DNA of 64,000 bases from positions 1,736,001 through 1,800,000 of the forward strand of contig NZ_SNWR01000001.1 of NCBI RefSeq assembly GCF_004362215.1. Direction: 5' to 3'. The position numbers were made by a program, and so were the translations under genes. The notes below the pieces were generated by a model. That model did no database searches and was not told the DNA's origin. It saw only the letters and a program-made list of their open reading frames with translations. Each line of letters begins with the position of its first letter. The first letter of the stretch is position 1. Of the stretch, positions 24,738 to 33,896 are shown piece by piece. The DNA comes from Paractinoplanes brasiliensis (GTDB lineage Bacteria > Actinomycetota > Actinomycetes > Mycobacteriales > Micromonosporaceae).

Positions 24738-25023
24738 GAGCGTCGCCTCCGGCGTGGCCCACGCCCAACCTCCCCGGCCGACCCCGACGCGCGGCCTTTC
24801 ACGGAGGCAAAGGGACTTCCGTCTCGGGTCGCTGTCATTGTTCGCTGGTTCCGGACGTCCAGGTCGCGCGGGGATCGACGCACGGGACAGCGGAGGGCCG
24901 ATGACAGCCGACAGGAACGCGCTGCCCCTCCGAGCCGGCGACGGCCCTCACCACCGCCGACCTGGAACTGCCGGCCGAGAACTACGCCCGCGAGTGGCGC
25001 CGCGAAGCGAGGAGCCGGGCGAA

Positions 25024-25320
25024 CTATTTGACGCGCCGGTGCTGACGGGCGACCACCTTGTCGTACTCGTGGTGCTCGTCGAGCCAGGAGCCGAGGAACG
25101 GGCAGATCGGCACCACGAGCCGGCCCTGGGCCACCGCGTCCTCCATGGCAGCCCGGGCCAGCTCGCCGCCGACGCCGTGGCCCTCGGCCTCGGGCTCCAC
25201 CCGCGTGTGGGTGTAGGCGATCACGTTGCCGGTCAGCTGATAGGTGATCACCCCGAGCAGGGCGCCGTCGTCGTCCCGGGCCTCGAAGCGCTCCTTCTCG
25301 GGCACGTCCGCAATTCTCAC
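25024..25320 (-). CDS. GNAT family acetyltransferase (Gcn5-like, COG2388 type)
   Basis: 98 residues, the short form of the family. The acetyl-CoA-binding signature is VEPEAEGHGVGGELARAAME, preceded by GVITYQLTGNVIAYTHTRV and followed by ICPFLGSWLDEHHEYDKVV. Such proteins (YjdJ/YidJ-like) acetylate unknown small or protein substrates. The GTG start has TACTGT (25327-25332) six bases upstream, suggesting leaderless transcription. That hexamer overlaps the -10 of the divergent gene at 25344. Confidence 0.9.
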   Translation of the reverse strand: MRIADVPEKERFEARDDDGALLGVITYQLTGNVIAYTHTRVEPEAEGHGVGGELARAAMEDAVAQGRLVVPICPFLGSWLDEHHEYDKVVARQHRRVK

Positions 25321-25326
25321 CAGCCC

Positions 25327-25336
25327 ACAGTAGCGT
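25327..25336. promoter_or_regulatory. Overlapping divergent -10 boxes
   Basis: TACTGT on the minus strand (25327-25332) is six bases from the GTG of the acetyltransferase gene. TAGCGT on the plus strand (25331-25336) is seven bases from the GTG at 25344. The two hexamers share two base pairs, so polymerase could not use both at once. Confidence 0.5.
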
Positions 25337-25343
25337 CGAGGGG

Positions 25344-25814
25344 GTGCAGACCTTCCTCCCGTACGCGGACTTCGTCGCCTCCGCCAAGGTGCTCGACGCC
25401 AAGCGGCTCGGCAAGCAGCGCGTCGAGACGGTGCAGGTGCTGCGGGGGCTGACCGTTCCCGGGTACGGGTGGCGGCACCACCCGGCCGTGAAGATGTGGC
25501 GGGGGTACGAGGAGGCGCTGGTGCGCTACGGCCTCGACATGGCCGACGTCTGGACAGCGACGGGCCGGGCCGACACCACCGCCGCGACGCTGCTGGCCGA
25601 CCTCGGGACGGGGGCCGAGATCCGTACGCAGGAGGTTCTGGCGAAGGCGGGCGAGCTGCCACCGTGGCTGGGCGACCCGGCCGTGCACCACAGTCACCAG
25701 TCGGCGCTGCTGCGCAAGGACCCGGAGTTCTACCGTCCGCTGTTCGGCCCCGACGTCCCGGACGACTTGCCGTACTTGTGGCCGGCCTCGGACAGGGCGG
25801 GCCGCGAGCTGTAA
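25344..25814 (+). CDS. MSMEG_6728 family protein (pyrimidine-dimer glycosylase-like)
   Basis: 156 residues. The start MQTFLPYADFVASAKVLDAK followed by RLGKQRVETVQVLRGL and GWRHHPAVKMWRGYEEAL is the MSMEG_6728 pattern, distantly like the T4 DenV pyrimidine-dimer DNA glycosylase (conserved Arg/His-rich N-terminus). A role in DNA repair is a family-level inference. The GTG has both GAGGGG and a leaderless -10 (TAGCGT) upstream. Its end WPASDRAGREL is repeated in altered form just after the stop codon (25816-25857, reading YIWPTSDGAGREL in another frame), so the 3' end looks duplicated or exchanged. Confidence 0.85.
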   Translation: MQTFLPYADFVASAKVLDAKRLGKQRVETVQVLRGLTVPGYGWRHHPAVKMWRGYEEALVRYGLDMADVWTATGRADTTAATLLADLGTGAEIRTQEVLAKAGELPPWLGDPAVHHSHQSALLRKDPEFYRPLFGPDVPDDLPYLWPASDRAGREL

Positions 25815-25872
25815 GTACATCTGGCCCACGTCCGACGGGGCGGGCCGCGAGCTGTCGGGCAGAATCGTACGG

Positions 25873-28800
25873 GTGGAGATCGCGGTGCTCGGCCCGGTCG
25901 AGCTGTGCGGCCGCGCCGTTTCGGGGGCCCGCCTCGGCGCGCTCGTGACCCTGCTCGCCCTCGACGCCGGTCGGGTCGTGTCGGCGGACAGGCTGATCGA
26001 CGGCGTGTGGGGCGAGCAGCCGCCGGCCGCCGCGGGCAACGCGTTGCAGGCGCTGGTGTCACGGCTGCGGCGGGCCGCCCCGGAACTCACCGTCGAGGCC
26101 ACGCCGCACGGGTATCGGCTGGCCGTCGAGCCGGAGCAGGTGGACGCGCACGTCTTCGCCCGGCTGGCCCCCACCGATCCGGTCGCGGCGCTGCGGTTCT
26201 GGCGGGGTGACCTGGAGTTCCCCGAGGTGGCGCGGGCCGACGCCGTACGTCTGGAACGCCTGCGCCGCCAGGCGCTCAAGCAACGCCTCGCCGACGAACT
26301 CGGGAAGCGTCCGGTGCTGGGCGAGGTGGAGGCCCTGCTGACCGCCGACCCGCTCGACGAGTCGCTGGTGGCGCTGCAGATGCGGGCGCTGCGCGACGAG
26401 GGCGATCAGGGCCGGGCGCTCGAGGCGTACGAGTCGTTCCGTGCCCGCCTGGCCGACGAGCTGGGCGCCGACCCCTCGCCGGAGCTGCGGGAACTGCACC
26501 TGAAACTGCTGCGCGGCGAGACGAAGCGGGGCAACCTGCCCGCCGAGGTGAGCAGCTTCGTGGGCCGCGAGTCCGATGTGACCGCCGTACGGGATCTTTT
26601 GCGAAGCCACCGCCTGGTGACGTTGATCGGGCCGGGTGGTAGTGGCAAGACCCGTCTGTCGGTAGAGGCCGGGGCCGGGGTGCCGGGCGAGGTGTGGCGG
26701 GTCGAGCTGGCCCCGGTGACCGATCCGGCGGAGATTCCGCAGGCCATCCTGTCCGCCCTGGGCCGGCGCGGTCATGCCGTGCTGGACCGGCCGGGCCGCA
26801 GCGCGCGCACCGGCCTGCGGGAGGTGATCGCGGGCCGCACGATGCTGCTGATCCTCGACAACTGCGAGCATCTGATCGCCGGGGCGGCCGAGGTCGCCGA
26901 CGAGTTGCTGCGGGCCGCTCCCACGCTGACGTTGCTGGCCACGAGCCGCGAGCCGCTGGGCATCGCGGGCGAACGGCTCTTTCCGGTCGAGCCGCTGGCC
27001 CTCCCGCCGGTGGGTGCGGCAGCGTCGTCCGCTTGCGCCTATCCCGCCGTACGCCTCCTGCTCGATCGCGCCGCGGGCTTCGTCCTCACCGAGGAGAACA
27101 CCCCGGCCGCCGTACGGGTGTGCCGTGCGCTCGACGGCATGCCGCTCGCGATCGAGCTGGCCGCCGCCCGGCTGCGCACCCTGCCCGTGACCGTGCTGGC
27201 CGATCGCCTCGCCGACCGGTTCCGCCTGCTCACCGGGGGCAGCCGCACCGCGCTCCCCCGGCATCAGACGCTGCGCGCGGTGGTCGACTGGAGCTGGGAT
27301 CTGCTCGGCGAACCCGAGCGGCGGCTGTGGCGGCGGTTCGCGCTGTTCCACGGCGGCGCCGAGCTGGCCGCGATCGAGCGGGTGTGCGGGGCCGATGTGG
27401 ACACCGTGGCCGCCCTGGTCGACAAGTCGCTGCTCGTGCTCGGCCCCGACGGTCGTTACCGCATGCTCGAGACGATTCGCGAGTACGGCCTGGAGCGGCT
27501 GGCCGAGGCGGGCGAGTCGGAGTCGCAGCGGCTGGCGGTGACGCGCTGGCTGCTCGATCTGGCCGCGACGGCCGACCCGCACCTGCGCGACTCCGATCAG
27601 CTGGTGTGGCTGCCCCGCCTGGCCACCGAGCACGACAACATGCAGGCCTCGGTGCGGGCCGCGATCGACGCGGGCGACCGGGTCACGGCGGCGGCGTTGG
27701 TGGCCCGCCTGGGCTGGTACTGGTGGCTGAGCGGGCACCGGCCGGAGGGCGCCCAGCTGGCGGTCGAGGTCGCGGCGATGCCGGGCGACGCCGCCGACGA
27801 GGACGTGGCGCTGGTCCACACCTACGCGGCGATCAACGGCTTGGAAGGTGGGCTGCCGGTCGACCTGATCGAGATGAACTTCCGGGCGGCGCAGCGGCTG
27901 AGCGCCGGTCGCCTGCCGGAGCATCCGGCCCTGCGGCTGCTTCCGGCCCTGGCCGCGATGTTCGACGAGCGGGCCGCGCCGGGTGATGGCTTCGCGCTGA
28001 TCGAGCCGCTGTTCGACGACCCCGATCCGTGGCTGCGGGCGGTGGCCAAGCTGTTCACGTCGCAGCTGCGGCTGAACTTCGGGCACAGCGCCGAGGTGGC
28101 CGAGGCCGAGATGCGGGAGGCGCTGGAGGGCTTCCGCACGATCGGTGAACGCTGGGGGCTGGGTTTCGCGCTCAGCGCTCTGGGCGACATGGCCGCGGCT
28201 CAGGGCGACTTCACCCGGGCGGTCAGCTGGCAACGCGAGGCGATCGCGCTGGTCCGCGAGGTCGGCATCCGTGAGGATCTGCCGCAGATGGTGGTCAAGC
28301 TGGCCCATCAGCTGTGGCTGGCCGGTGAGGCCGACGAGGCGCGGGCGACGCTCAAGCAGGCGCGGCAGGCGGCCGAGGAGGTCGACCTGCCCGAGGTGAT
28401 CGCGTCGGTGGCGTACGGAACGGCGACGTTCGCCCGCATGGAGGGCGACCTCGAGGAGGCCCGCCGATGCATGGACGCGGCCGTCCACTGGATGCGCCAC
28501 CCGTCCGCGCTGCCACAGTTCCGGGCGATGGCGTCGCACACCCGGGGGCTGATCGACGCCGCGGGCGGTGACCTGGCCGGGGCCCGGCGCAGCCACACCG
28601 ACGCGGTGCGGACGGCGGTCGAGTCCCGGGACTCCCCGGTGATCGCGCTGACCCTGGTCGGGCTGGCCGAGCTCGAGCTGCGTGAGAACAACCCGGAACG
28701 GGCGGCTTTCCTGCTCGGGGCTTCCGATGCCGTACGGGGGTCGCGGGATCTGTCGGTGCCGGACGTCGACCGCATCACCGGCGAAGCCCGCGCCGCGCTG

Positions 28801-28875
28801 GGCGAGGCGGGCTTCGCATCGGCTTACCGACGGGCGTCCGGAACGACGATGTTCACCGCCGCCGAGCTGGTCTGA
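25873..28875 (+). CDS. AfsR/SARP-type regulator with BTAD and NB-ARC domains
   Basis: 1,000 residues. It has an OmpR-like winged helix (about 1-90: VLGPVELCGRAVSGARLG, VVSADRLIDGVWGEQPP), a BTAD domain (about 95-225), an NB-ARC ATPase with Walker A LIGPGGSGKTRLS near residue 255 and Walker B MLLILDNCEHL, and a long C-terminal TPR region. This is the AfsR layout, a global activator type that commonly governs secondary metabolism in actinobacteria; its target here is unknown. The GTG start has GGGCAGAATCGTACGG upstream with no clear ribosome site. No biosynthetic cluster is next to it. The stop abuts the convergent phytase-like gene with no gap. Confidence 0.92.
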   Translation: MEIAVLGPVELCGRAVSGARLGALVTLLALDAGRVVSADRLIDGVWGEQPPAAAGNALQALVSRLRRAAPELTVEATPHGYRLAVEPEQVDAHVFARLAPTDPVAALRFWRGDLEFPEVARADAVRLERLRRQALKQRLADELGKRPVLGEVEALLTADPLDESLVALQMRALRDEGDQGRALEAYESFRARLADELGADPSPELRELHLKLLRGETKRGNLPAEVSSFVGRESDVTAVRDLLRSHRLVTLIGPGGSGKTRLSVEAGAGVPGEVWRVELAPVTDPAEIPQAILSALGRRGHAVLDRPGRSARTGLREVIAGRTMLLILDNCEHLIAGAAEVADELLRAAPTLTLLATSREPLGIAGERLFPVEPLALPPVGAAASSACAYPAVRLLLDRAAGFVLTEENTPAAVRVCRALDGMPLAIELAAARLRTLPVTVLADRLADRFRLLTGGSRTALPRHQTLRAVVDWSWDLLGEPERRLWRRFALFHGGAELAAIERVCGADVDTVAALVDKSLLVLGPDGRYRMLETIREYGLERLAEAGESESQRLAVTRWLLDLAATADPHLRDSDQLVWLPRLATEHDNMQASVRAAIDAGDRVTAAALVARLGWYWWLSGHRPEGAQLAVEVAAMPGDAADEDVALVHTYAAINGLEGGLPVDLIEMNFRAAQRLSAGRLPEHPALRLLPALAAMFDERAAPGDGFALIEPLFDDPDPWLRAVAKLFTSQLRLNFGHSAEVAEAEMREALEGFRTIGERWGLGFALSALGDMAAAQGDFTRAVSWQREAIALVREVGIREDLPQMVVKLAHQLWLAGEADEARATLKQARQAAEEVDLPEVIASVAYGTATFARMEGDLEEARRCMDAAVHWMRHPSALPQFRAMASHTRGLIDAAGGDLAGARRSHTDAVRTAVESRDSPVIALTLVGLAELELRENNPERAAFLLGASDAVRGSRDLSVPDVDRITGEARAALGEAGFASAYRRASGTTMFTAAELV

Positions 28876-30975
28876 CTACAGGACCCGGCCCAGGCGCAGG
28901 AAGACGGTCTCGCCGGTGGCGTCGTCGACGGCGTCGTTGTCGGTGACGGCGTACGTCCGCCCGTCACCGGCGATCGCGAGCCCTTCGACCTTGTCCTGCA
29001 CCCAGCCGCGGTCCGCCCGCAGCAGCGGCAGCAGATCCTGGACCAGTCTCTTCCGGACGGTCGGGGCGCCGGTCCAGGACGCCGGCACGTCGAACTCGTA
29101 GATCTTCTTGATCGAGGCCTGGGGGCCGCGCTGGTTGTCGCGCTCGATGACCGCGAACGTGTTGCCGTCGACCGCGACCAGCTCGGACAGGCCGGTCCAG
29201 CCGGTCGGGGCGGTGTCGAGCGGGTAGAGCAGCCATGACCAGGCGCCACTTCCCAGGTCCAGCTTCCCGATCCGGACGACGTTCTGCGGGTCGGTCCGGA
29301 GCGGGCGCTGGACGGCGACCCACACGGCGTCGCCGGTCTCGGCCACGCCCTCGAAACCGTTGCCGGTGACGGCGGCCGCGATGTCGGCGGGCAGCGCGAT
29401 CTCCTGCTGGACCCGGCCCTTCTCGTCCAGCCGCACCACCAGATCCGGCGCCTCACTGGCCAGCCAGTAACCGCCGGACTTGCGGGCCACGATGCCCTCG
29501 GCGTCGTAACCGACCGGTTGGCCGTTCTTGGTGACGGTCAGCTCCCGCACGATGGTGGCGGGCCGCGAACCGGTGCCGATCGTCAGGATCCGGGTCGGCG
29601 TGTACGCCGAGTCGGTCACCGAGACCAGCTGGGACCGCTTGCCCGGGACCGCGGACAGCCCCGACAACGTGCCGAACGGGATGGCGCGGGCGGAGACGAT
29701 CGACGGGAACCCGCCGTGGCCGAGCCCGAAGATCTGCACCGAGCCGCGGATGTTGGCGTCCGGGATCTCCTCCTCGCTGGAGACCACGACGAGCCCGCGC
29801 GACGGCACGGCAACCACCCCTTCGGGACCGTTGGTGGTCGGCAGCAGCTGCCGGAACCTCGGCCGCCACGGGTTCGACACGTCGTAGACGGCGGTGAAGT
29901 TGCCGCGCTCGGAGTTGACGAACACGTACGGCGTAGGGCCGATCCGGGCGAACGCGACGTTCTCCACCTCGATGCCCTTGGCGTCGGAGCGTTTGTCCGG
30001 GTAGAGGCCGTGTTCGACGGCGATGTGCTCGAGCGTGTTGCCCGCGTCCCAGACGACCTTGCCGTCACGCGAGAAGATCGTCCAGCCGCGCGAGCCACCC
30101 TCGTAGTCGCCCTCGTTGGCCGACGCGAACATGTCGTCGTTGATCCAGGCGACGCCGTCCGGCTCCCGCTTGGCCGTGATCGTGCCGTCCAGGGTGATGG
30201 CGTCGTCATCCCTGGTGTCCACACCGGACACCGTGACCTGACCGGCCGGGAAGTGCTTGACGACCTTGCCGGAGCGGAGCGACACGATCGCGACGTGGTT
30301 GTTCTCCTGCAGCGAGACGACCGCCTCGTCGCGTGAGTTGATGCTCACGTACTCGGGCTCGGGGTCGGTCGGGGCGACCGCGGCCAGACCGGTGAGTTCG
30401 ACCCGGGAGGCCGTCCAGGTCCTGGTGTCGATCACCGAGATGTAGCCGGCCGGGAGCTGCGGGATCGCGCCGTCGTCGACGTCCTCGTCGCGCTCGTTCT
30501 CGATCGCCACCGCGATGTAGCGGCCGCTCGGCGCGACCGCGACCGAGTCGGGCTGGCCGCCGAGGTCGATCTCCCGGAGCACCGTGCGGCTGCGGTCGTC
30601 GATCACGACCAGCTTGCCGGACGGGTCGGTGAAGCTCTCCCGCGTGTTCACGCCGGCCAGCAACAGGCGGCCAAGGTGCGCCACCGAGGTGGGCTCGCCG
30701 TCGAGGGCGAGGGTGCCGCCGGGCCGAGGCCGGCCGGGATCGGTGATGTCGACGAAGCCGAGACGCTTGCCCGGGCTGTCGGTGTAGACGACCGTGCGGC
30801 CGTCCGCGGTGACGGTGGAGATCTCGGCGGCGGCCGTGTCGCCGGCCGACGAGTTCAGATACGCGGGGAAGGTGGCCAGCCGCCGGAACTCCGGACCGGG
30901 CTCGTGGGCGGCGGCCGGCGTGGCGAGGAAGGTGGCGGCCAAGCCGGCAAGGGCGACAGCCGAACGTTTGCGCAT
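28876..30975 (-). CDS. Secreted esterase-like / phytase-like beta-propeller protein
   Basis: 699 residues with a Sec signal peptide (MRKRSAVALAGLAATFLATP, likely cut after AAA-HE). The N-terminal half is a seven-bladed-type propeller with PDSVAVAPSGRYIAVAIENE and DGVAWINDDMFASANEGDYE. The C-terminal half carries the pattern of the esterase-like phytase family, with GFEGVAETGDAVWVAVQ and DKVEGLAIAGDGRTYAVTDN. Such proteins hydrolyse phosphoesters or are alkaline-phosphatase-like, with Ca-binding acidic residues; activity here is inferred from fold. It is the downstream neighbour of the mannosyltransferase pair on the same strand, 9 bases from the GT87 gene, so it may be co-transcribed with them. 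Confidence 0.82.
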   Translation of the reverse strand: MRKRSAVALAGLAATFLATPAAAHEPGPEFRRLATFPAYLNSSAGDTAAAEISTVTADGRTVVYTDSPGKRLGFVDITDPGRPRPGGTLALDGEPTSVAHLGRLLLAGVNTRESFTDPSGKLVVIDDRSRTVLREIDLGGQPDSVAVAPSGRYIAVAIENERDEDVDDGAIPQLPAGYISVIDTRTWTASRVELTGLAAVAPTDPEPEYVSINSRDEAVVSLQENNHVAIVSLRSGKVVKHFPAGQVTVSGVDTRDDDAITLDGTITAKREPDGVAWINDDMFASANEGDYEGGSRGWTIFSRDGKVVWDAGNTLEHIAVEHGLYPDKRSDAKGIEVENVAFARIGPTPYVFVNSERGNFTAVYDVSNPWRPRFRQLLPTTNGPEGVVAVPSRGLVVVSSEEEIPDANIRGSVQIFGLGHGGFPSIVSARAIPFGTLSGLSAVPGKRSQLVSVTDSAYTPTRILTIGTGSRPATIVRELTVTKNGQPVGYDAEGIVARKSGGYWLASEAPDLVVRLDEKGRVQQEIALPADIAAAVTGNGFEGVAETGDAVWVAVQRPLRTDPQNVVRIGKLDLGSGAWSWLLYPLDTAPTGWTGLSELVAVDGNTFAVIERDNQRGPQASIKKIYEFDVPASWTGAPTVRKRLVQDLLPLLRADRGWVQDKVEGLAIAGDGRTYAVTDNDAVDDATGETVFLRLGRVL

Positions 30976-30984
30976 GCGCTCTGA

Positions 30985-32136
30985 CTACGTGAGGATCTTG
31001 TCCGGTTCATGGACTTTCGTTGAACGACGGGTGCCGATGGGTGTCCAGATCAGCAGGGCCAGGCTGAACCAGACGTACAGGTTGCCGCCGATCAGCTCCA
31101 GCGGCGGGCGGGGGCGCCGCTCCCACAGCCAGGTGAGCCGGCTGGTCATCAGCACGTACGCGGACCAGCCCAGGATCTTGTGGTTGCGGGTGCCCAGGTC
31201 GATGCAGCGGACGATCGCCGGGAGCAGCCAGACACAGTGGTGGATCCAGGTGACCGGGCTGATCAGGCAGCCGACGACGCCGGTCAGCGCGAGCCCGCCC
31301 ATGATGTCGTCGCGTTCCCGGGACACCCGCCACGCCCAGAACGCCAGGGTGAGCAGCACGCAGACCAGCCACACCCTCGACTCGACTTGCGGGATCGGCA
31401 GCCGGGCCAGGAAACCGCGCTCGGACTGGTTGGACAAATAGGACAGGACGCCGACCCGGTTGGTGTCCCACAGGGCCGAGGTCCAGAACTCGCGGGACTC
31501 GTCCGGGAAGATCGCCGCGGCCAGCAGGGTGGCGCCGGCCGCCGTGCCACTCGCGGTCGCGGCGGCCCGCCAGCGCCGGGTGACCAGCAGGTACACGATG
31601 AAGATGCCGGGCGTCAGCTTGATCGCGGTGGCCAGCCCGATGCCGACGCCGGCCCACTTGCGCCCGCGGGACAGGCCCAGCAGCATGTCGCCGGCCACGA
31701 GCGTGAGCAGCAGCGTGTTGACCTGGCCGAACGTGATCGTCTCGCGGACCGGCTCGAACGAGATCGCCAGGCACACCGCGATCCCGTACGCGAACCAGAC
31801 CGGCCGGGCCTGCCGGCGGATCAGGTCGCCCGCGAACCACCAGATCAGCAGCGCCGTGGTCAGCACCGTGGCGACGACGGCGATCACCACCACGGCGCCG
31901 AACGGCAGGAACGCCATCGGGGCCATGACCAGGCCCGCGAACGGCGGATAGGTGAAGCCGTACGGGGTGTTGGGGCGCAACCAGTCGTAGACCATGCCGC
32001 CGTCGCCGCGGAACCAGTACTGGATCGCGCCGTAGTAGACCTTGGAGTCGAAGTACGCGTTACGCGTCTCGGCGAGATAGACGATCAGAAAGGTGACCAG
32101 TCCCGCCGCCGCCAGCAGCCCGATTTTTCGCTTCAT
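30985..32136 (-). CDS. GT87 (DUF2029) polyprenol-phosphomannose-dependent mannosyltransferase-like protein
   Basis: 383 residues with about ten transmembrane helices. The first outer loop has YFDSKVYYGAI, with the Asp that is catalytic in GT-C enzymes such as PimE, and the later membrane part has SFEPVRETITFGQVNTLLL, a hallmark of the GT87/DUF2029 group. It would transfer mannose from decaprenyl-phosphomannose to a glycolipid on the outer face of the membrane. The ATG at 32136 lies inside the end of mptB (overlap 77 bases), so the two are translationally coupled. Substrate is inferred. Confidence 0.85.
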   Translation of the reverse strand: MKRKIGLLAAAGLVTFLIVYLAETRNAYFDSKVYYGAIQYWFRGDGGMVYDWLRPNTPYGFTYPPFAGLVMAPMAFLPFGAVVVIAVVATVLTTALLIWWFAGDLIRRQARPVWFAYGIAVCLAISFEPVRETITFGQVNTLLLTLVAGDMLLGLSRGRKWAGVGIGLATAIKLTPGIFIVYLLVTRRWRAAATASGTAAGATLLAAAIFPDESREFWTSALWDTNRVGVLSYLSNQSERGFLARLPIPQVESRVWLVCVLLTLAFWAWRVSRERDDIMGGLALTGVVGCLISPVTWIHHCVWLLPAIVRCIDLGTRNHKILGWSAYVLMTSRLTWLWERRPRPPLELIGGNLYVWFSLALLIWTPIGTRRSTKVHEPDKILT

Positions 32137-33856
32137 GCACCGATTTCCAGGCAAAGTAGATGATCAATGCTGTCATGAAGACCGCGCCCTGGGTCTTCAC
32201 GGCCAGCGCCAGGTTGTAGCCGTCCGGCAGGCACAGCGCGGACGCCACCGCGCAGGGCACGACCAGCCAGGTCAGCCGGCCCTGCCAGGTGGCGGCCAGG
32301 ACGGCGAGGGGCCACAGGGCGTACCAGGGGTGAAAAACCGGCGCCAGCAGAACGGTCGCGGCGAGGGCGTAACCGGCGTACAGCAGCGGGTCGCGGGTGC
32401 GGGCTACGGGCGTCGCGGTGGACGTTGTGGACGTTGTGGGCGTTGTGGCGGTGCGGGCCCGCCACCAGAGCACCACCAGCAGGACCGCGAGCACCCCCAG
32501 GCCCAGCACCCGCGTGACCGCCACGGCATCGGGGCCGACCAGGCCGATCGTCATCCCGACCGCCGTCGGCGGGGACGTCCACTGCACCGACTTCCCGCTG
32601 CCGCTGAGGGCCGTGACCCACCCGAAGCCCCGCCCGCTGACGAGCGAGGCCGCCGCCAGCCCGAACACCAACCCCGCGACAAGCGCCCCTGCCCGCGCCG
32701 CTTGCCTCGCGTGTTCAGCCATCCCGAACCCCCACCACCAGGGGCAGGCGCCGAGACTACCGCCGTGGGCTTCTTGCGGCGTCGCGTTATCCACAGGCCC
32801 ACTTCGGCCACCCCGGGATTGTGGACCACTGCCGAAGACCAGCAGAACCGCAAACGGGGCCACGACCAGGGCGGTTGCCTTCACGGCGACCGCCAGCCCG
32901 ATGAGGAGGCCGGCTGTCCACGCGGCGAGATTGGCACGTTGGTGTTCGGCTTGCCGGGGGGTGAGCGCTTTCCCGTCGGTGCGCGGCTGGGAGTCGGCCT
33001 GCGGGCCGGCTCCGGCGCTCGGCTGCGCGTCGGCTCCGGCCCGCGGCTGCAAGTCGGCTCCGGCCCGCGGCTGCAAGTCGACTCCGGCCCGCGGCTGCAA
33101 GTCGACTCCGGTGCGGGGCTGCGAATCGGTTACGGTGCGCGCCTGGGGGCCGACTCCCGCGCGTACAGCCAGCGCCAGACCCGCCGTCATCAAGCCGATC
33201 ATCAGGGCGTCGTTGTGGGCGCCCGAGATCAAGTGGATCGGCACGAGCGGGCACGCCAGCACCAGCCACGCCGCCCGGCCGAGCGGCACCCCACCGCGGC
33301 GGGCCAGCACCGGCAGGGCCACCGCGATCAGGGCGACCCCGAACAGGGCGATCACCCGCAGTCCGATCAGCGTGCCGGTCAGGCCGCCGGTCTGCGCCGC
33401 GACCCCGGCCAGCACCAGGAACAACGGGCCGTAGGGGGCAGGGGCGTCACGCCACGTCGGCGCCACGGCGTCGGCCCAGGGGCAACCCAAGAGATCAACA
33501 CCGCCCGCGTACGGGTCCAGGCCCGCCCCCTGCTGCCAGCCCTGACACGCGTACGAGTAGGCGTCGTAGCTACCCAGCGGAAGGAACGCGAGCAGCGGCG
33601 CCATCCACAGGAGCGCGGTGACGTACGACCAGCGCGCGGTCTTCTGCAGCCGGACGCCCAGAACCCAAGCAGCGATCAGCAGCCCCGTGCCGGCCAGCCA
33701 GGAGACCGGCAGCAGCACACCGTTGTCACCCGCGAAGATCGTGCCCGGGGTGATCGTCGGCTGCCACGGGTTCGTCGCGCCGCCGAGCCACGCCGCGACC
33801 GCCAGGGCCAAGCTGCCGGCGAGGCCCCCATAGCGGACGACGGCGGGGCGGGGCAT
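32060..33856 (-). CDS. mptB: MptB-like polyprenol-phosphomannose alpha-1,6-mannosyltransferase
   Basis: 598 residues, GT-C fold, about twelve membrane helices. The first outer loop carries LPLGSYDAYSYACQGWQQ with the catalytic Asp, and the N-terminal half matches actinobacterial MptB, which elongates the mannan of lipomannan. Two unusual cytosolic inserts break the middle of the protein: a run of six 8-residue repeats (QPRAGADL type, about 245-300), and a 35-residue stretch GACPWWWGFGMAEHARQA (about 366-383) that is the coding readout of a dispersed repeat also found at 10005-10088. The frame stays open across both. A TTPTTSTTSTATP tract adds another repeat. The ATG at 33856 faces the start of the divergent gene. 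Confidence 0.85.
   Translation of the reverse strand: MPRPAVVRYGGLAGSLALAVAAWLGGATNPWQPTITPGTIFAGDNGVLLPVSWLAGTGLLIAAWVLGVRLQKTARWSYVTALLWMAPLLAFLPLGSYDAYSYACQGWQQGAGLDPYAGGVDLLGCPWADAVAPTWRDAPAPYGPLFLVLAGVAAQTGGLTGTLIGLRVIALFGVALIAVALPVLARRGGVPLGRAAWLVLACPLVPIHLISGAHNDALMIGLMTAGLALAVRAGVGPQARTVTDSQPRTGVDLQPRAGVDLQPRAGADLQPRAGADAQPSAGAGPQADSQPRTDGKALTPRQAEHQRANLAAWTAGLLIGLAVAVKATALVVAPFAVLLVFGSGPQSRGGRSGPVDNATPQEAHGGSLGACPWWWGFGMAEHARQAARAGALVAGLVFGLAAASLVSGRGFGWVTALSGSGKSVQWTSPPTAVGMTIGLVGPDAVAVTRVLGLGVLAVLLVVLWWRARTATTPTTSTTSTATPVARTRDPLLYAGYALAATVLLAPVFHPWYALWPLAVLAATWQGRLTWLVVPCAVASALCLPDGYNLALAVKTQGAVFMTALIIYFAWKSVHEAKNRAAGGGGTGHLSDRLSRRDA
33007..33144. repeat. 24-bp tandem repeat inside mptB
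   Basis: About six copies of a unit such as CGGCTCCGGCCCGCGGCTGC AAGT; each adds eight residues (LQPRAGAD type). The three central units differ from each other at only one position. This is a recent in-frame expansion in a cytosolic loop. Confidence 0.9.
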
Positions 33857-33896
33857 GGCGAGCACACTACCGTGCGTACGGGTAGGGTCTTGGCGC

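Noticed and set aside
24901..25044. Plus-strand fragment reading ALTTADLELPAENYAREWRRE
   Set aside because: It needs a frameshift to join a start codon at 24901, has no recognisable domain and lies in a 286-base gap; it may be a gene remnant but support is too weak.
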